Assembly (NCBI GenBank): GCA_938016265.1
Contig: CALLWB010000003.1
Coordinates: 57,712-121,711 of the forward strand
Length of the DNA: 64,000 bases
Direction: 5' to 3'
From: an uncultured Saprospiraceae bacterium
Lineage (GTDB): Bacteria > Bacteroidota > Bacteroidia > Chitinophagales > Saprospiraceae
Of the stretch, positions 1 to 8,482 are shown piece after piece. A program made the position numbers and the translations under genes. How positions within the stretch are numbered: position 1 is the stretch's first letter; each line of letters opens with the position of its first letter. Below the pieces are notes generated by a model, which ran no database searches, was not told where the DNA came from, and saw only the letters and a program-made list of their open reading frames with translations.

Positions 1-306
1 GGAGACGCCAGCTGTCACAGTAGAAACGCCAGTGGTGACCACCCCAGAAATCGAAACTCCAATCGTCTCCACACCAGAAGTCGAAACCCCAACAATAGAA
101 GTGGAGACGCCAGCTGTCGCAGTAGAAACGCCAGTGGTGACCACTCCAGAAATCGAAACTCCAATCGTCTCCGCACCAGAAGTCGAAACCCCAACAGTAG
201 AAGTGGAGATGCCAGCCGTCGCAGTAGAAATGCCAGTGGTGACCGAACCAGAAATCGAAGCTCCAGCACTTGAGGTAGAAACCCCAGCACTTAAAGTTGA
301 CGAATC
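1..306 (+). repeat. 102-bp coding tandem repeat (34 codons)
   Basis: The block beginning GGAGACGCCAGCTGTC at 1 recurs almost unchanged at 103 and, with a few substitutions, at 205, giving a 102-bp period in frame. Copies 1 and 2 are nearly identical and copy 3 is drifting. The array probably continues upstream of the window. Confidence 0.85.
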
Positions 307-1252
307 TGTCGAAACTCCAATAGTTGCGACACCAGAAATAGAAACACCGGCAATAGAAGTCGAAACTCCAACTGTGGTAGTCGAAACACCATCCGTGTCC
401 GAGCCAGCAATAGCAACCCCTTCTGTTGAAATTGAAACTCCAGCCGCAACTGTTGAAACACCAGTTGCAGAAGTGCCAGAAATAGAAGTATCAACTATAG
501 AAACACCAGCTGTCGCCATTGAATCACCAGTTGTGTCTGAACCCATTATTGAGACTCCTTCTATTGTAGAGGCAATCTCCACAAAAGAAGTGGTGAGAAC
601 CGAAATATCGACTCCTGTTTATTCGACTCCTGCTCCTTCTATTGTCTATGTAGAACCATCTGTACCAACAAATAGATATTTTACTGGAGAGGTAGATAGT
701 CGGATTTACGATTATCCAGGAAATGCAAAAGCGAACTTTGATGCACCAAGAGTAGTAACCAACTATGAGTCTGCTCCAACGGTCTCCTATTCTTCAGATT
801 CCTATGTGACAGATAGTGATGTGACGGGCATCTATTCTGGGTCTACGTATTCAGAACCAATATCTTATAGTTCTCCAGAACCTGTATACTCTGAACCTGT
901 ATACTCTGAGCCTGTTTATTCTGAGCCAATTACTTATTCAGAACCAACAACGACGAGCAGCTCAACTTATGAAAGTGCTTCTGCACTTTCTCAAGAATAC
1001 AAAATACAAATAGCTGCGGTGTTCGAATACAATCCCGTTCGATATAGCCCGGTAGAAGCTTTAGGGAAGTATATTGCACTTGAAGATGTGGAAACAGAAT
1101 CGGGAGGAATGATACGAGTGTTAATTGATGGATTTACCTCAGCAACCGAAGCCAAAGATTATCTAGCCCAGGTACAAGGGAATGGATTTCCAAGAGCCTT
1201 TATGATCCGTTATGATAACGGAGTAAGAATACCACGCACCATGAGAAGATAA
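2..1252 (+). CDS. SPOR-like domain protein with long Glu/Thr/Pro/Val repeats (5' end outside window)
   Basis: The reading frame is open from the window edge, so this is the 3' part of a larger gene. A GTG at 32 lies inside the repeats and is not a credible start. The visible protein opens with 34-residue repeats built on V-E-T-P and P-E-I-E-T-P units. These decay into an irregular E/T/P/V-rich stretch, then a Ser/Tyr-rich linker holding short YSEPV repeats (about 888-940). The last ~90 residues (from QEYKIQIAAV to the end) look like a SPOR-type fold: a strand, a central RVLIDGF-TSATEA-YL helix pattern and a final FMIRYDNGVRI strand. SPOR domains bind denuded peptidoglycan glycans, so a periplasmic or envelope role with an extended spacer is inferred. 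The N-terminal half and any signal peptide are not visible. It is followed by a clear terminator. Confidence 0.7.
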   Translation, partial: ETPAVTVETPVVTTPEIETPIVSTPEVETPTIEVETPAVAVETPVVTTPEIETPIVSAPEVETPTVEVEMPAVAVEMPVVTEPEIEAPALEVETPALKVDESVETPIVATPEIETPAIEVETPTVVVETPSVSEPAIATPSVEIETPAATVETPVAEVPEIEVSTIETPAVAIESPVVSEPIIETPSIVEAISTKEVVRTEISTPVYSTPAPSIVYVEPSVPTNRYFTGEVDSRIYDYPGNAKANFDAPRVVTNYESAPTVSYSSDSYVTDSDVTGIYSGSTYSEPISYSSPEPVYSEPVYSEPVYSEPITYSEPTTTSSSTYESASALSQEYKIQIAAVFEYNPVRYSPVEALGKYIALEDVETESGGMIRVLIDGFTSATEAKDYLAQVQGNGFPRAFMIRYDNGVRIPRTMRR

Positions 1253-1274
1253 GCAGAAATGCTTGTTTTGTGGA

Positions 1275-1307
1275 AGGGTTACAAGAAATTGTAACCCTCT
1301 TTTTTTG
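1275..1307 (+). terminator. Rho-independent terminator after the SPOR-like gene
   Basis: An 8-bp perfect stem AGGGTTAC/GTAACCCT with an 8-nt loop is followed by CTTTTTTTT. It lies 22 nt after the stop codon at 1252. Confidence 0.85.
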
Positions 1308-1334
1308 CCCATTTTGAAATGAAATCTACCGTTC

Positions 1335-1372
1335 AAAAAAAAAGCATTTTCCCAATTGAAAGGAAAATGCTT
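1335..1372 (-). terminator. Rho-independent terminator for the serine palmitoyltransferase gene
   Basis: An 11-bp perfect stem (AAGCATTTTCC at 1342-1352 with GGAAAATGCTT at 1362-1372) reads into a run of T on the minus strand (A run at 1335-1341). It sits 50 nt beyond the minus-strand stop at 1423. Confidence 0.8.
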
Positions 1373-1422
1373 GTATCTTAATATCACTTTCGTGAATATT
1401 TTTCTTTTTAATAGACTGGGAA

Positions 1423-2649
1423 TTAGTCAATAATCCCTAGTTTTTTTCCAACTTTTGCATAGGTGTCGATGACGAAATCAAGATGTTCGTCATTGTGTGA
1501 TGCCATAAAACTGTTTCGCATCATTGCTTTTCCTGGAGGTGTTGCTGGAGCGATAAACACATTGACAAAAATACCTGCATCAAACAGCCCTTTCCATAAG
1601 TGGAATGCCTGGTGGTCATCACCAATGATAACTGGGACGATGGCCGTTTCTCCAGGAATGACATTAAATCCTAGGTCGATGAGTCCTTTTCTTACTTTGT
1701 TGGCATTGCTGGCCAGTTTAGTCACTAACTCTGGTTGTGCTTCAACTATATCGAGTGCTGCCAGCGCGGAAGCAACGGATGCCGGAGTAGGAGAGGCACT
1801 GAAAATTAGTGCTGGGGAGTGGTGCTTTAAGTAATTTATCACCCTTTCTTCTCCTGCAACAAATCCTCCAATTGAGGCAAGTGTCTTACTAAATGTGCAG
1901 ACGATTAGGTCTACCTCATCCTTCAGGCCAAATTTGCTAGCAGTTCCGCGGCCACCTTCTCCAATGACTCCAAAAGCGTGCGCATCATCAACTATGATTT
2001 GCGCATCATATTCTTGAGCTAATTTTGATATCTGTCCCAAATCAGCAATATTTCCGAAAGTACTAAATACTCCATCGGTTACAATCAACTTTCCTGCTTC
2101 AGCGGGAATCTGCTTCAGACGGCGTTCTAAATCGCCCATATCGCAGTGTTTGTATCGGATGATATTGGTGTTCATTCCTCCTCTTGCCATTAGATTGCCG
2201 GAAACGATACTGGCGTGATTGTCCTTGTCTGAAAGTATATAGTCTCCTCTTCCAACAAGCGGCTGGATCACGCCTTGGCCGGTCATATATCCAGTGCTAA
2301 AAAGTAATGCGGATTCCTTTCCAACAAACTTTGCTAAACGGCGTTCTAATTCTTCATGCAGATCGATGGTACCTGTCAGGTATCTAGATCCAGAGCAGGA
2401 AGTACCATACTTTTCAAGAGCTTTGATCGATGCTTCTTTTACACTAGGGTGGGCAGTGAGTCCTAGGTAATTGTTGGACCCAGCCATAACAATAGGTCGG
2501 CCTTCCATATGAACAACAGGGCCCTCACTCTCCTGTATTGGTCGAAACCAAGGGTATATGCCCTCCGCTTTTACATCATCCGCACGAGTATAGGCATAGC
2601 ATTTTTTAAACAACTTCTTATCTGTTGTTGTTGGAAATGAATTTTGCAT
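1423..2649 (-). CDS. spt: Serine palmitoyltransferase-like alpha-oxoamine synthase
   Basis: This is a PLP-dependent alpha-oxoamine synthase, 408 aa from the ATG at 2649; a longer reading would need a TTG at 2670. Visible motifs are the [13 protein letters not shown] opening, SNNYLGL, a [12 protein letters not shown] substrate loop, the cofactor-stacking His in KDNHASI (about H145), [10 protein letters not shown] (about 221-230) and the PLP lysine in [12 protein letters not shown] (about K255). The family includes AONS (BioF), KBL and serine palmitoyltransferase. The N-terminal [11 protein letters not shown] and the [16 protein letters not shown] region fit Bacteroidota Spt, which condenses serine with an acyl-CoA to 3-ketosphinganine. 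No biotin genes are nearby, and a reductase lies divergently upstream. KBL or BioF are the alternatives. Confidence 0.82.
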   Translation of the reverse strand: MQNSFPTTTDKKLFKKCYAYTRADDVKAEGIYPWFRPIQESEGPVVHMEGRPIVMAGSNNYLGLTAHPSVKEASIKALEKYGTSCSGSRYLTGTIDLHEELERRLAKFVGKESALLFSTGYMTGQGVIQPLVGRGDYILSDKDNHASIVSGNLMARGGMNTNIIRYKHCDMGDLERRLKQIPAEAGKLIVTDGVFSTFGNIADLGQISKLAQEYDAQIIVDDAHAFGVIGEGGRGTASKFGLKDEVDLIVCTFSKTLASIGGFVAGEERVINYLKHHSPALIFSASPTPASVASALAALDIVEAQPELVTKLASNANKVRKGLIDLGFNVIPGETAIVPVIIGDDHQAFHLWKGLFDAGIFVNVFIAPATPPGKAMMRNSFMASHNDEHLDFVIDTYAKVGKKLGIID

Positions 2650-3203
2650 TAGGTTTTTATTTTTTATCAAATGAATCGGTCAAATTGTCGTTTTTAACAA
2701 TCTTCGTTTTGTTAGTTTCCTTGTTTTTAGAAACATTTGATAGTTAAAATTAATATCCCAAATCCTTTTATTACTTGAAACAATGGAGATTTGGAAAACT
2801 TTTGGTGTTTTGATTTTATTGTATTTCTAAAGTTTCAAAACACATTCGTGGGGCAAAGATAAGTACCAAATTTGATTTGTTCTAACTTCAAATTTAATTT
2901 TAGGTGTATAGAGGGGGTATCTGCAATGAGGAATGCCTATAAAGTAGCAGGTATTTTGCATAATACAAGCGGTGTTGTAGGAGGGAAAAATAGTATTCAC
3001 TTGTGTTTTATTAGGATTTCTTGCCAAATTGAAAACTTTAGTGCAGAAATTGATTCAAAAATTCCCCTATTCAAGCAATTTTGCATTAGTTTTTAGAAAA
3101 TGAGTATTTTTGCTGAAATAGAATAATGGGTGTTAGAGTTTAACCCTGGATCATAAGATGAATCTCTGGCATTATTCAAAACAAGTAGTATAAAATCAAA
3201 AAA
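2650..3203. other. Intergenic region between the divergent spt and reductase genes
   Basis: This 554-bp AT-rich gap separates two divergent starts. The only recognisable signal is a minus-strand TATCTTTG box at 2854-2861. The open frames at 2827-3027 (-) and 2872-3096 (+) overlap each other, have no codon character and look spurious. No terminator or structured RNA was recognised. Confidence 0.5.
2854..2861 (-). promoter_or_regulatory. Bacteroidota -7 promoter element upstream of spt
   Basis: The minus strand reads TATCTTTGCCCC, matching the TAnnTTTG -7 consensus of the Bacteroidota primary sigma factor. A well-spaced -33 TTTG is not evident. It would give a leader of about 200 nt. Confidence 0.4.
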
Positions 3204-4190
3204 ATGTCTGTAGCTGTAGTAACCGGTGCGAATGGTTTTGTAGGTAGTCATCTTGTCGATTTGTTGCTCGAGAAGAAGGAAGAAGTACACTGTATTGTCA
3301 GAAAAACAAGCAACCTACAATGGTTGGAGGGCAAAAATGTAACACTCCATACCTGCGGCTTGGCCGATTTGGAAGCGCTAAAACCAATTATGCAGCAGGC
3401 AGATTTTGTCTATCACATAGCAGGGGTCGTAAGTTCAAAGACCAAGGAAGGGTTTTATAAAGGCAATGTAGGCACCACAAAAAATGTGCTTGAAGCTTGC
3501 CTTGGAGCAAAACATCTCAAAAAAGTGTTGATCACCAGCAGCCTTGCCGCAACAGGCCCAACAAAAAGAGGCCATCCGGTATCAGAAACGTCCCCCTTAA
3601 ATCCTGTAACCACCTACGGTTTTAGCAAACAAGAACAGGAAAAAGTGGCCCATTCGTACGATGATCGACTACCAATAACCATCATTCGGCCACCTGCTGT
3701 CTATGGGCCAAGGGAATCAGAGATTTTTCTATTTTTTAAAACAATAAATAGTGGATTGTTTACTCAGGTGGGATTTGATGAGAAATCACTGAGTTTAGTC
3801 CATGGTAAAGATCTGGTAAACGGAATGTGGCTGGCAGCAAACAGCGATAAGTCGACTGGGGAAACCTATTTCATCGGATCCCATCCTGCAGAATACGATT
3901 GGCCATTGGTTGGCAAAATCAGTGCAGAGGCTGTAGGCAAAAAAATATTGACACTGAAAGTGCCTCACACCTTATTGTATATTGTCGGTGGTGTTTCGCA
4001 GTTTTTCGGAAAATTTAGCAAAAAGCCACCAACATTAAGCATCGAAAAGGCCTCCGAAATTTCTCAATCTTCCTGGTCTTGTAGCTCGCAAAAAGCAATG
4101 GACGAACTAGGATACAAAGAACAATACACTATAAAAGAAGGAATTGAAGAGACCATTACATGGTACAAGCAGCAAAAATGGCTGAAGTAA
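3204..4190 (+). CDS. NAD-dependent epimerase/reductase (extended SDR), candidate 3-ketosphinganine reductase
   Basis: A 328-aa extended short-chain dehydrogenase/reductase. The Rossmann motif VTGANGFVGSHL is at residues 6-17, followed by HIAGVVSS (71-78), the catalytic Ser in ITSSLAATGP (about 110-119) and the Y138-x3-K142 pair in TYGFSKQEQEK. RPPAVYGPRE marks the substrate-domain boundary. Members act on nucleotide sugars, dihydroflavonol-like ketones or lipid ketones. Several bacterial 3-ketosphinganine reductases are extended SDRs of this kind, and the gene sits divergent from spt, so reduction of the Spt product is a reasonable inference. Sequence alone cannot exclude another ketone or sugar substrate. 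The ATG at 3204 puts the Gly-rich motif at the usual distance from the start. Confidence 0.75.
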   Translation: MSVAVVTGANGFVGSHLVDLLLEKKEEVHCIVRKTSNLQWLEGKNVTLHTCGLADLEALKPIMQQADFVYHIAGVVSSKTKEGFYKGNVGTTKNVLEACLGAKHLKKVLITSSLAATGPTKRGHPVSETSPLNPVTTYGFSKQEQEKVAHSYDDRLPITIIRPPAVYGPRESEIFLFFKTINSGLFTQVGFDEKSLSLVHGKDLVNGMWLAANSDKSTGETYFIGSHPAEYDWPLVGKISAEAVGKKILTLKVPHTLLYIVGGVSQFFGKFSKKPPTLSIEKASEISQSSWSCSSQKAMDELGYKEQYTIKEGIEETITWYKQQKWLK

Positions 4191-4232
4191 GACAACTTTT
4201 TTGTGTTAATTGGTGCTAATAAATAATAATAA

Positions 4233-5129
4233 ATGCCAACATTTCTTTTGATTGCTCCGGTATTCTTGATAGGAGCTATACTTTTTTTTCAAGCACCGAT
4301 GACTTCGACATGGGTCACATGGATGGTGCCATTTGTGTTTTATTGCATTTTGGTACTGATCTTTAAAGCACAAATCAATTTTTTGTGGTATTCTAAATTT
4401 CCGCCCAAATTAGATAAGGCAGCACAGGCTTTTTTAAATCAGTATTTCCCTTATTATCGGAATCTGGATGAACCGTTGAAACGGAAGTTTGATGCTCGAC
4501 TTACTTTGTTCAATCATGATAAAGAGTATATCTCTAAAGAGTTGCCGGTGATACCAGGAGATGTGATGCTATTGACTGCTGCGTCAGCGATACAAACTAC
4601 ATTTGGGCTAAATACATATTTGCTAAAACATTGGGGACAGATCGTCTTGTATCGGCAACCTTTTCATTCGCCCCACCGTCAATATTTTCATTCAGGAGAA
4701 GTCCACTACGATGATGGATGTGTCATTTTGGCTGTTGATCCAATGATCAATGGCATACAAAAGCCCCAAAACAATTACCACATTGGTCTGCATCAGTTTG
4801 GTTTGGCCTTGGAATATGAAATGAAGATCGAAAAGAAAGATTTTTTCTTTTTAGAAACCAATGATTTTTTGGGGAGTGAAGATGAATTTGTAATGATCGA
4901 ACTATCAAAAATAAGAGGGTGGGAAGACCGTTTTGAACAAATCTACAAGGATATTCCTCCAGAAGAATTATTCGGTGTATGTGTAGAGCACTTTTTCAAT
5001 GCTCCAAAAGCATTTGAATTGCATTTGCCAAAAATGTATCAAGCAATAAAAGGTATCTTAAATCAAGATCCGCAAAACAGCGAAACCCCTTCTATTCACC
5101 CAATATCAGAGGAAGGATACAAAAAATAG
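4233..5129 (+). CDS. MtfA/peptidase M90-like membrane protein lacking the HExxH zinc motif
   Basis: A 298-aa protein with two N-terminal hydrophobic helices (about 3-20 and 30-46), then a region resembling MtfA (Mlc titration factor, peptidase family M90): a GDVMLLTAASAIQTTFG helix, a LYRQPF segment, GEVHYDDGCVILAV, and later PEELFGVCVEHFFNAP with a conserved third-ligand-type Glu (E252) and a PKMYQAIKGILNQDP end. In active MtfA the helix between them carries HEFAH. Here the equivalent is HQFGL (187-191), so the catalytic Glu and the second His ligand are both replaced. The protein is therefore probably a non-catalytic relative with a binding or structural role. It lies 42 nt after the SDR gene, so cotranscription is possible. 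Confidence 0.6.
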   Translation: MPTFLLIAPVFLIGAILFFQAPMTSTWVTWMVPFVFYCILVLIFKAQINFLWYSKFPPKLDKAAQAFLNQYFPYYRNLDEPLKRKFDARLTLFNHDKEYISKELPVIPGDVMLLTAASAIQTTFGLNTYLLKHWGQIVLYRQPFHSPHRQYFHSGEVHYDDGCVILAVDPMINGIQKPQNNYHIGLHQFGLALEYEMKIEKKDFFFLETNDFLGSEDEFVMIELSKIRGWEDRFEQIYKDIPPEELFGVCVEHFFNAPKAFELHLPKMYQAIKGILNQDPQNSETPSIHPISEEGYKK

Positions 5130-5207
5130 AACGCCCATTATTAAGGAGGTTAAATAGTAAATAATCACTCTATTTATTTTTTTAATATTAAAACGTAACT
5201 ATTTGTT

Positions 5208-5215
5208 TAAATTTG
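5208..5215 (+). promoter_or_regulatory. -7 promoter element of the ECF sigma gene
   Basis: TAAATTTG followed by CG matches the TAnnTTTG consensus, about 50 nt before the TTG start at 5266. An upstream -33 TTTG at ideal spacing is not clear. Confidence 0.4.
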
Positions 5216-5265
5216 CGTCTAATTAGTTAAGGATGACGAGTACCAGATATTGAAACCAAAACACC

Positions 5266-5895
5266 TTGAAAAAAAATAACACTCCAAAACTTAGTGATAA
5301 TGAAGTAATTGACTTGTATTTGGACACCCAAAGCCAGTATTACTTTAGTATGCTATATGCTAGATACTCGAATAAGGTATATAGCAAATGTTTATCATTA
5401 CTTAAGAATGAAGCAGCCGCTCAGGATGCTTCACAGGATGTGTTTATGAAGATTTTCCTAAATCTTTCAAAGTTTAATCAAAAATCACGTTTTTCTACTT
5501 GGGTATATTCAATTACCTACAATTATTGCATAGATTTTTTACGACGTAAGAAAAAAGAAAAAACAGTGCTCACTGACGAAGATCAAGGAGTAGAAGATGT
5601 AGTGGAAGAGGTCGGAGACAAGGAGATTTTTGAAATGGAAATCGACAGATTAAAAGAAATCCTAAACAATATTCCTCTGGAAGATAAAATGGTACTGCTC
5701 ATGAAGTACCGAGAAGGACTATCAATAAAGGAAATTGGCGAAGTGTTCAAGAAATCAGAAAGTGCCATCAAAATGAAACTTAAACGAGCCAAGCATAAAG
5801 TACGAGAACAATATAATGCTAGTTTTAAAGGCCGTTTTCTAGTGACTTTCTTTTTTACGAGCGTCTTAATAAGGTTTTTACTCAAACATTTATAA
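5266..5895 (+). CDS. ECF-type RNA polymerase sigma-70 factor with hydrophobic C-terminal tail
   Basis: A 209-aa ECF sigma factor. Region 2 spans about residues 24-95 (YFSMLYARYSNKVY, AQDASQDVFMKIF, FSTWVYSITYNYCIDFLRR), then an acidic linker, then region 4 at about 125-185 (IPLEDKMVLLMKYREGLSIKEIGEVF with an ESAIKMKLKRAKHKVRE recognition helix). The start is TTG at 5266; the next in-frame Met (about residue 29) would cut into region 2. The last 19 residues (191-209) form an unusual hydrophobic stretch, FLVTFFFTSVLIRFLLKHL, which may tether the factor to the membrane or to a partner. A 68-aa gene follows 9 nt later; no recognisable anti-sigma gene is present. Confidence 0.88.
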   Translation: MKKNNTPKLSDNEVIDLYLDTQSQYYFSMLYARYSNKVYSKCLSLLKNEAAAQDASQDVFMKIFLNLSKFNQKSRFSTWVYSITYNYCIDFLRRKKKEKTVLTDEDQGVEDVVEEVGDKEIFEMEIDRLKEILNNIPLEDKMVLLMKYREGLSIKEIGEVFKKSESAIKMKLKRAKHKVREQYNASFKGRFLVTFFFTSVLIRFLLKHL

Positions 5896-5904
5896 TCTTC
5901 TGCC

Positions 5905-6111
5905 ATGAATGATGATGAAACTAGAATGAACCTGCTTGAAGAGGAGAAAGAGGCACCTCAAGAAGTTAAGAAAGGAGTAGAAGGTAATTTAAATTTCCTT
6001 AGATTTCTTGGAGAAGTTGTCGATCTGTACATCGGAAAATCAGGCAGCGTTTTTTTAGGCCTTATGGAAGGGTTCGACCAACCCGAGAACAATAACGACA
6101 CCAAAACCTAG
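5905..6111 (+). CDS. Small hypothetical protein downstream of the ECF sigma factor
   Basis: A 68-aa ORF starting 9 nt after the sigma stop, so probably translated from the same mRNA. The first 25 residues are strongly acidic (LLEEEKEAPQE), then comes an amphipathic or weakly hydrophobic segment (NFLRFLGEVVDLYIG...VFLGLMEGF) and a polar end. I do not recognise a family. Its position suggests a partner or regulator of the sigma factor, but this is inference only. Confidence 0.5.
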   Translation: MNDDETRMNLLEEEKEAPQEVKKGVEGNLNFLRFLGEVVDLYIGKSGSVFLGLMEGFDQPENNNDTKT

Positions 6112-6252
6112 GTGAGCGAAATGCATTAATTTTTATTTTTATTTTTTGTGACTTGACTAATTTATAGCCGTCTCAAGTACTGTATTTCAAATTTGAAATA
6201 TTCACAATCAAAAATAAACGAGCTAACACACACTATTTCTATACTTATATTT

Positions 6253-6260
6253 TATTTTTG
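6253..6260 (+). promoter_or_regulatory. -7 promoter element of the MscS-like gene
   Basis: TATTTTTG followed by CACAC matches TAnnTTTG, 31 nt before the ATG at 6292. No clear -33 box. Confidence 0.4.
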
Positions 6261-6291
6261 CACACTTATTGAGTTCACCTAAAAATGTGTA

Positions 6292-7116
6292 ATGAATTTA
6301 CTAAAATTAAATACAACAGAATTACTAACTGACTTACTGCGACAATTTGTTGCAGTAATACCAAGAGTTGTCGGTGCAATCATCATCTTGATCCTAGGAT
6401 TGATCATTGCCAAAATAGCTGCCAACATCGTCAAAAAAGTATTGAAAGCTATCAAAGCCGATGACTTGGCAGACAAGCTTCATGCTATTGAGATGGTCGA
6501 TAAGTCGAATATCAAAATAGTACCTAGTAAGATACTATCTAAGGTCATGTATTATGTTGTGTTTTTTGTTTTTATGGTCGCCTCTGCTGACTTCTTGGGT
6601 ATGGAAGTGGTTTCTGACTTAATAGGTCAATTAATTGCCTATATACCGAAACTTATTTCCGCTGGACTCGTATTAGCACTCGGACTATGGATTGCTGACG
6701 CAATAAAAGGATTGGTAAGGAGTGCCTGCAACTCACTAAAAGTGCCTGCAGCTGGTATTATTAGCAATTTTGTCTTCTACTTCTTGTTTATCAATATATT
6801 GATGATGGCCATGAAGCAGGCAGGTGTAAATACTGATTTCCTTACCTCCAACCTGACGATGATATTAGGAGGTATTGTAGGCGCATTTGCGATCGGTTAT
6901 GGATTTGCGTCCAAAGATTCAATGGCAAATTTGCTAGGAGGGCTGTACAGCAAAAATAAATTTGTAGAGGGAGATGAAGTAAAAATTGGAGATGTAAAAG
7001 GGACCATCATTGCTAAGGACAATACCTCCTTGACAATAAAAACACCAGACTCCATTATCATCATGCCAATGGGCAGACTATCTAGCGATCATGTAGAAAA
7101 ATTTAACTCGAAATAA
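6292..7116 (+). CDS. Mechanosensitive ion channel, small-conductance (MscS-like) family
   Basis: A 274-aa membrane protein. The first ~150 residues hold repeated conserved TM segments of the kind seen in short MscS relatives: VVGAIIILILGLIIAKIAANIVKK at about 26-49, and a second, similar IPKLISAGLVLALGLWIADAI unit at about 118-139. After two more helices, a Gly/Ala-rich pore-like helix, MILGGIVGAFAIGYGFASKDS (about 190-210), leads into the small beta domain (FVEGDEVKIGDVKGTII, about 223-240). It lacks the large MscS C-terminal cage. The expected role is osmotic pressure release across the inner membrane, but the ion selectivity of these short relatives is not predictable. Confidence 0.8.
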   Translation: MNLLKLNTTELLTDLLRQFVAVIPRVVGAIIILILGLIIAKIAANIVKKVLKAIKADDLADKLHAIEMVDKSNIKIVPSKILSKVMYYVVFFVFMVASADFLGMEVVSDLIGQLIAYIPKLISAGLVLALGLWIADAIKGLVRSACNSLKVPAAGIISNFVFYFLFINILMMAMKQAGVNTDFLTSNLTMILGGIVGAFAIGYGFASKDSMANLLGGLYSKNKFVEGDEVKIGDVKGTIIAKDNTSLTIKTPDSIIIMPMGRLSSDHVEKFNSK

Positions 7117-7194
7117 CTTTTAATATTTTTTAATGAAAAGGGAATATTAATTTCTCTAACCCGAAACTAATTTAAAAAACGAAATTTTAACAAA

Positions 7195-8283
7195 ATGATT
7201 AAGAAAATTTTATTTTTCGCCGTTACATTCTTTTTTGTAGCAAGCTTGTTTGCTCAAGAAGACGAATTAAGAAACAAAGAATCGCTTTCAAAAGTTGGCG
7301 AAGGTCTTCCTAATGGATGGACTACAGGAGGTACATTTGGATTGAACTTAGACCAATTATTGATCATCAACCCTCGTGCAGGTGCTGGTGACAACAAATT
7401 TGGCTTTGGAGGAAACGTTGGTTTCTTCGGAACGTACAAAAAAGACCGTTTCGTTTGGGATAATACTTTTAATCTTCAAGAAACTTTCCAACGTTTAGGA
7501 AGAAGCCAAGGAGGTCTTATCGGTGGCAACCCATTTCAAAAGACGATCGACATGCTTGAGTTTTTTACAAAACCTGGTTATGCAATAACTGCTGATGAGA
7601 AATGGTACGCTGCTATTGAAGCTGGTCTGCAATCACAACTGTTCAAAACATTTGCTGGAGCTTACCTTAAAGATGCTACCAATTTAAACGCTGATCCAAT
7701 ATCTGCGTTCTTTTCTCCTGCTGCTATTACTATTACACCTGGTGTAGAGTGGAGACCAAATGCAAACTTTTCTTTGTTAGTATCTCCTATTGCGGTTAGA
7801 ATGCTTATCGTTGCAAACGAAGATATTGCTGACGACTACGTTCTTGATGCTGATGGAAACTTTGTTGGTTCTGTTCACGGTAACCCAATAGCAGGTTTTG
7901 ATCCATTGACTGGAGCCGCTATAGGTGTTGAAAGTATGGATTTCCAATTGGGTGCAGCTGCAAAAGCAAAATACCAAAATACATTCTTAAATGATAGAAT
8001 TTCTTTTGCTACTACTGCTTATACTTACTACAACTACTTGGGAGGTGCTGGCGACAAAAACTTGCCAATCTTCGAATGGACAACAAACACTGGATTTAAC
8101 ATCTACAAAGGGTTGTCTTTGAACTTGTTGACTGGGTTGTACTATGATTACAACAAATTAGTTAGCAAAGATTATGACGCTGACACTGGAAATTTCAGAG
8201 TACAAGGTGCTCACGGTGCTATGTTCACTGAGCAAATCCTAATCACTTATTCTAAAATTTTCGGAGCAGAGAAAAAAGAATAA
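7195..8283 (+). CDS. DUF3078-type outer-membrane barrel protein
   Basis: A 362-aa secreted protein. A clear Sec signal peptide (MIKKILFFAVTFFFVASLFAQ) is cut after about residue 20. The mature part has the DUF3078 pattern: GWTTGGTFGLNLDQ, a Gly/Asn-rich turn, then alternating strands with W/F/Y at regular intervals (YKKDRFVWDNTFN, KTIDMLEFFTKPGY, WYAAIEAGLQSQLF, NFSLLVSPIAVRML) ending in strands near the C-terminus. It most likely forms an outer-membrane beta-barrel of unknown cargo. The family is common in Bacteroidota. A strong terminator follows, so it ends its own unit. Confidence 0.75.
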   Translation: MIKKILFFAVTFFFVASLFAQEDELRNKESLSKVGEGLPNGWTTGGTFGLNLDQLLIINPRAGAGDNKFGFGGNVGFFGTYKKDRFVWDNTFNLQETFQRLGRSQGGLIGGNPFQKTIDMLEFFTKPGYAITADEKWYAAIEAGLQSQLFKTFAGAYLKDATNLNADPISAFFSPAAITITPGVEWRPNANFSLLVSPIAVRMLIVANEDIADDYVLDADGNFVGSVHGNPIAGFDPLTGAAIGVESMDFQLGAAAKAKYQNTFLNDRISFATTAYTYYNYLGGAGDKNLPIFEWTTNTGFNIYKGLSLNLLTGLYYDYNKLVSKDYDADTGNFRVQGAHGAMFTEQILITYSKIFGAEKKE

Positions 8284-8334
8284 GCACCACAACTAGATAA
8301 AATATACCTATGACATAATTAGGTCATCCTATTG

Positions 8335-8370
8335 ACCCATCTTGATTTACTTTCAAGGTGGGTTTTTTTA
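8335..8370 (+). terminator. Rho-independent terminator after the DUF3078 gene
   Basis: An 11-bp stem ACCCATCTTGA/TCAAGGTGGGT (one G-T pair) with a 7-nt loop, followed by TTTTTTTA. Confidence 0.85.
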
Positions 8371-8475
8371 TTGGATAATGCTGGATGGGTTTCTACTTTA
8401 TAGTGGTACTATACAACTTATCCATTAACAATCAACCAATCCCTATTCCCATTCCACTATTACCCATTAAAATAT

Positions 8476-8482
8476 TATCTTG
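8476..8482 (+). promoter_or_regulatory. Probable -7 element of polA
   Basis: TATCTTG followed by CGGGC resembles the TAnnTTTG box with one T missing, 20 nt before the ATG at 8502. It lies inside the longer reading frame that begins at 8385, which favours the 8502 start. Confidence 0.35.

Noticed and set aside
15..494. Minus-strand open frames opposite the SPOR-like repeats
   Set aside because: They are Leu/Arg-rich reflections of the repeat DNA on the other strand, with no independent start signals.
2827..3096. Two small opposing ORFs in the spt/reductase gap
   Set aside because: They overlap each other on opposite strands, lack a promoter or signal and have unnatural composition.
4654..4680. 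A GGCAACCTTTT sequence resembling the ECF promoter motif
   Set aside because: It lies inside the MtfA-like coding frame, the spacing to the CACC-like box is 15 rather than 16, and the second box reads CCGTC. Probably chance.
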